NCBI GenBank assembly: GCA_963791905.1
Contig: CAWBTX010000001.1
Location: 62,001 to 126,000, forward strand
DNA length: 64,000 bases
Origin: Gaiellasilicea sp963791905
Lineage (GTDB): Bacteria > Actinomycetota > Thermoleophilia > Gaiellales > Gaiellaceae
Direction of reading: 5' to 3'
Shown: in pieces, positions 63,125-64,000 of the stretch
Layout of the letters: every line of letters starts with the position of its first letter
Position numbering within the stretch: the stretch's first letter is position 1
Position numbers and translations under genes: made by a program
The notes under the pieces: model-generated
The model's database searches: none
The model's input: the letters and a program-made list of their open reading frames with translations, nothing else
What the model was told of the DNA's origin: nothing

Positions 63125-64000
63125 ATGAGCCGCCGCATGCACTTCCTCATCGCAGCGAGTCTTGCTGCCGCCATGCTCGCAACCGTCTCAGCAGCGACAT
63201 CCGCACCGGCCGCAACCACCGCCTCGGGCTCGACCGCCGCACCTGCGAACGGCGCGCTGTTCGGGGCCTACGTCAACCCCGACAACGTCGCCCCCGGCAC
63301 CACCGTCCCCGTGAAGTACCAGTGGGACGCGACCAGCGCTCTCGAGCAGAAGCTCGGGCGCAGGCTCGACATCCTGCAGTACTACTGGGGCTGGGGCGAC
63401 GCCTTCCCGGACGCCGACTTCGAGGGCTGGGCGATCCAGCACGGCGCGACGCCGATGATCAACTGGGACGGAACCGCGCTCCAGCCGATCGTGGACGGTC
63501 AGCACGATGCGTGGATTCGCGCACGGGCACGCGCCGTCAAGGCGCTGAACGCGCCGGTGTTCATCCGCTGGGCCTGGGAGATGAACGGGGACTGGTACCC
63601 GTGGGACGGCTACCACAATGGCGCGAACCTCGCGGCCACGGACAGGTACAAGCAGGCCTGGCGCCGCATTCACGACCTCTTCCGCCAGGAGGGCGCCACG
63701 AACGTGAGTTGGGTGTGGGCGCCGAACTACGCCTCGATCCCGAACACGCGCGACAACGGCCCGGGCGCCGCGTGGAACCACTTCCTCAACTACTACCCCG
63801 GTGACGCCTACGTCGACTGGGTCGGGATCGACGCCTACAACTCCGGGTACTGGCTGTCCTGGGACGACATGCTGAAGAACCCTGGGCTCCCCAGCATCTA
63901 CAACCACTTCGAGGGCAAGAAGCCGATCATGATCGCCGAGACCGCATCGCAGGAGGCGGCGGAAGGCGACCACGTGCCGGCCGGGCAGACGAAGGCGATC
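63125..64000 (+). CDS. GH26-like secreted glycoside hydrolase, copy 2 (3' partial)
   Basis: 292 codons before the window ends, no stop reached. Signal peptide (MHFLIAASLAAAMLATVSAATSA), then RWAWEMNGDWYPW with candidate acid/base Glu152 and IMIAETASQE with candidate nucleophile Glu272. The mature domain closely matches copy 1 at 56439-57482 (shared GAYVNPD, YYWGW, EGWAI.HGA.PMINWDGTAL, NYYPGD.YVDWVGIDAYN). A short hairpin AATCCCC/GGGGATT at 63067-63086 precedes it. Confidence 0.9.
   Translation, partial: MSRRMHFLIAASLAAAMLATVSAATSAPAATTASGSTAAPANGALFGAYVNPDNVAPGTTVPVKYQWDATSALEQKLGRRLDILQYYWGWGDAFPDADFEGWAIQHGATPMINWDGTALQPIVDGQHDAWIRARARAVKALNAPVFIRWAWEMNGDWYPWDGYHNGANLAATDRYKQAWRRIHDLFRQEGATNVSWVWAPNYASIPNTRDNGPGAAWNHFLNYYPGDAYVDWVGIDAYNSGYWLSWDDMLKNPGLPSIYNHFEGKKPIMIAETASQEAAEGDHVPAGQTKAI

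Overview
The window is GC-rich throughout and uses GTG, TTG and ATG starts with many 4-bp stop/start overlaps. Gene content (CarD, RadA, ClpC, a SigH-like sigma factor, LuxR/NarL-type signalling, MMPL transporter, LPXTG-like protein) and gene order indicate an actinobacterium. A deep lineage such as Thermoleophilia is my best guess, but that is inference from context and not a measured placement.

Layout. 1-7.6 kb: signalling island with a HAMP-array hybrid histidine kinase (5' end outside the window), CheR, a stand-alone CheB and a REC-PAS-GAF-PAS kinase. 7.6-10.2 kb: ABC exporter (two permeases, one ATPase) on the minus strand. 10.3-14.7 kb: a second signalling module of REC-only protein, 7TM-PAS-PAS-HisKA_3 kinase, a 75-residue protein, and a nucleotide cyclase-REC-LuxR fusion. 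14.7-19.4 kb: S41-type protease, PAP2-like membrane enzyme, MMPL transporter. 19.5-23.9 kb: tRNA-Thr, sigH, NYN/YacP, rlmB, cysS, short gltX. 23.9-29.8 kb: small membrane protein, HtrA lipoprotein and a MoxR-DUF58-VWA (Bat-like) operon. 29.9-33.1 kb: OmpR/HK pair, exported protein, mutY. 33.1-37.6 kb: GNAT, ispF, HAD, ispD, carD, radA. 37.6-39.4 kb: RAYT-type transposase with short tandem repeats, TetR and cupin. 39.5-42.0 kb: clpC. 42.1-47.2 kb: sugar-nucleotide genes, most broken by many frameshifts. 47.3-64 kb: exopolysaccharide locus (priming transferase, LPXTG-like microprotein, GMC oxidoreductase, O-antigen ligase with TPRs, methyltransferase, YdjC deacetylase, FkbH-like protein, two GH26-like proteins, GT2, three GT4 domains, polysaccharide deacetylase).

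How it works together. The clpC-radA-carD-ispD-ispF and gltX-cysS-rlmB-yacP-sigH blocks recall the ancient clpC-to-sigH gene order of Firmicutes and mycobacteria, here split by about 9 kb of envelope and signalling genes. The last third is a coherent surface-polysaccharide locus. Many genes have a TAnnnT-like hexamer 6-7 nt before the start codon and no Shine-Dalgarno, which suggests leaderless transcription.

Limits. Seven isolated frameshifts, plus a dense block of them at 42.5-46.3 kb, look more like sequence errors than decay, and all calls there are provisional. Functions come from motif recognition by eye; no search was run.
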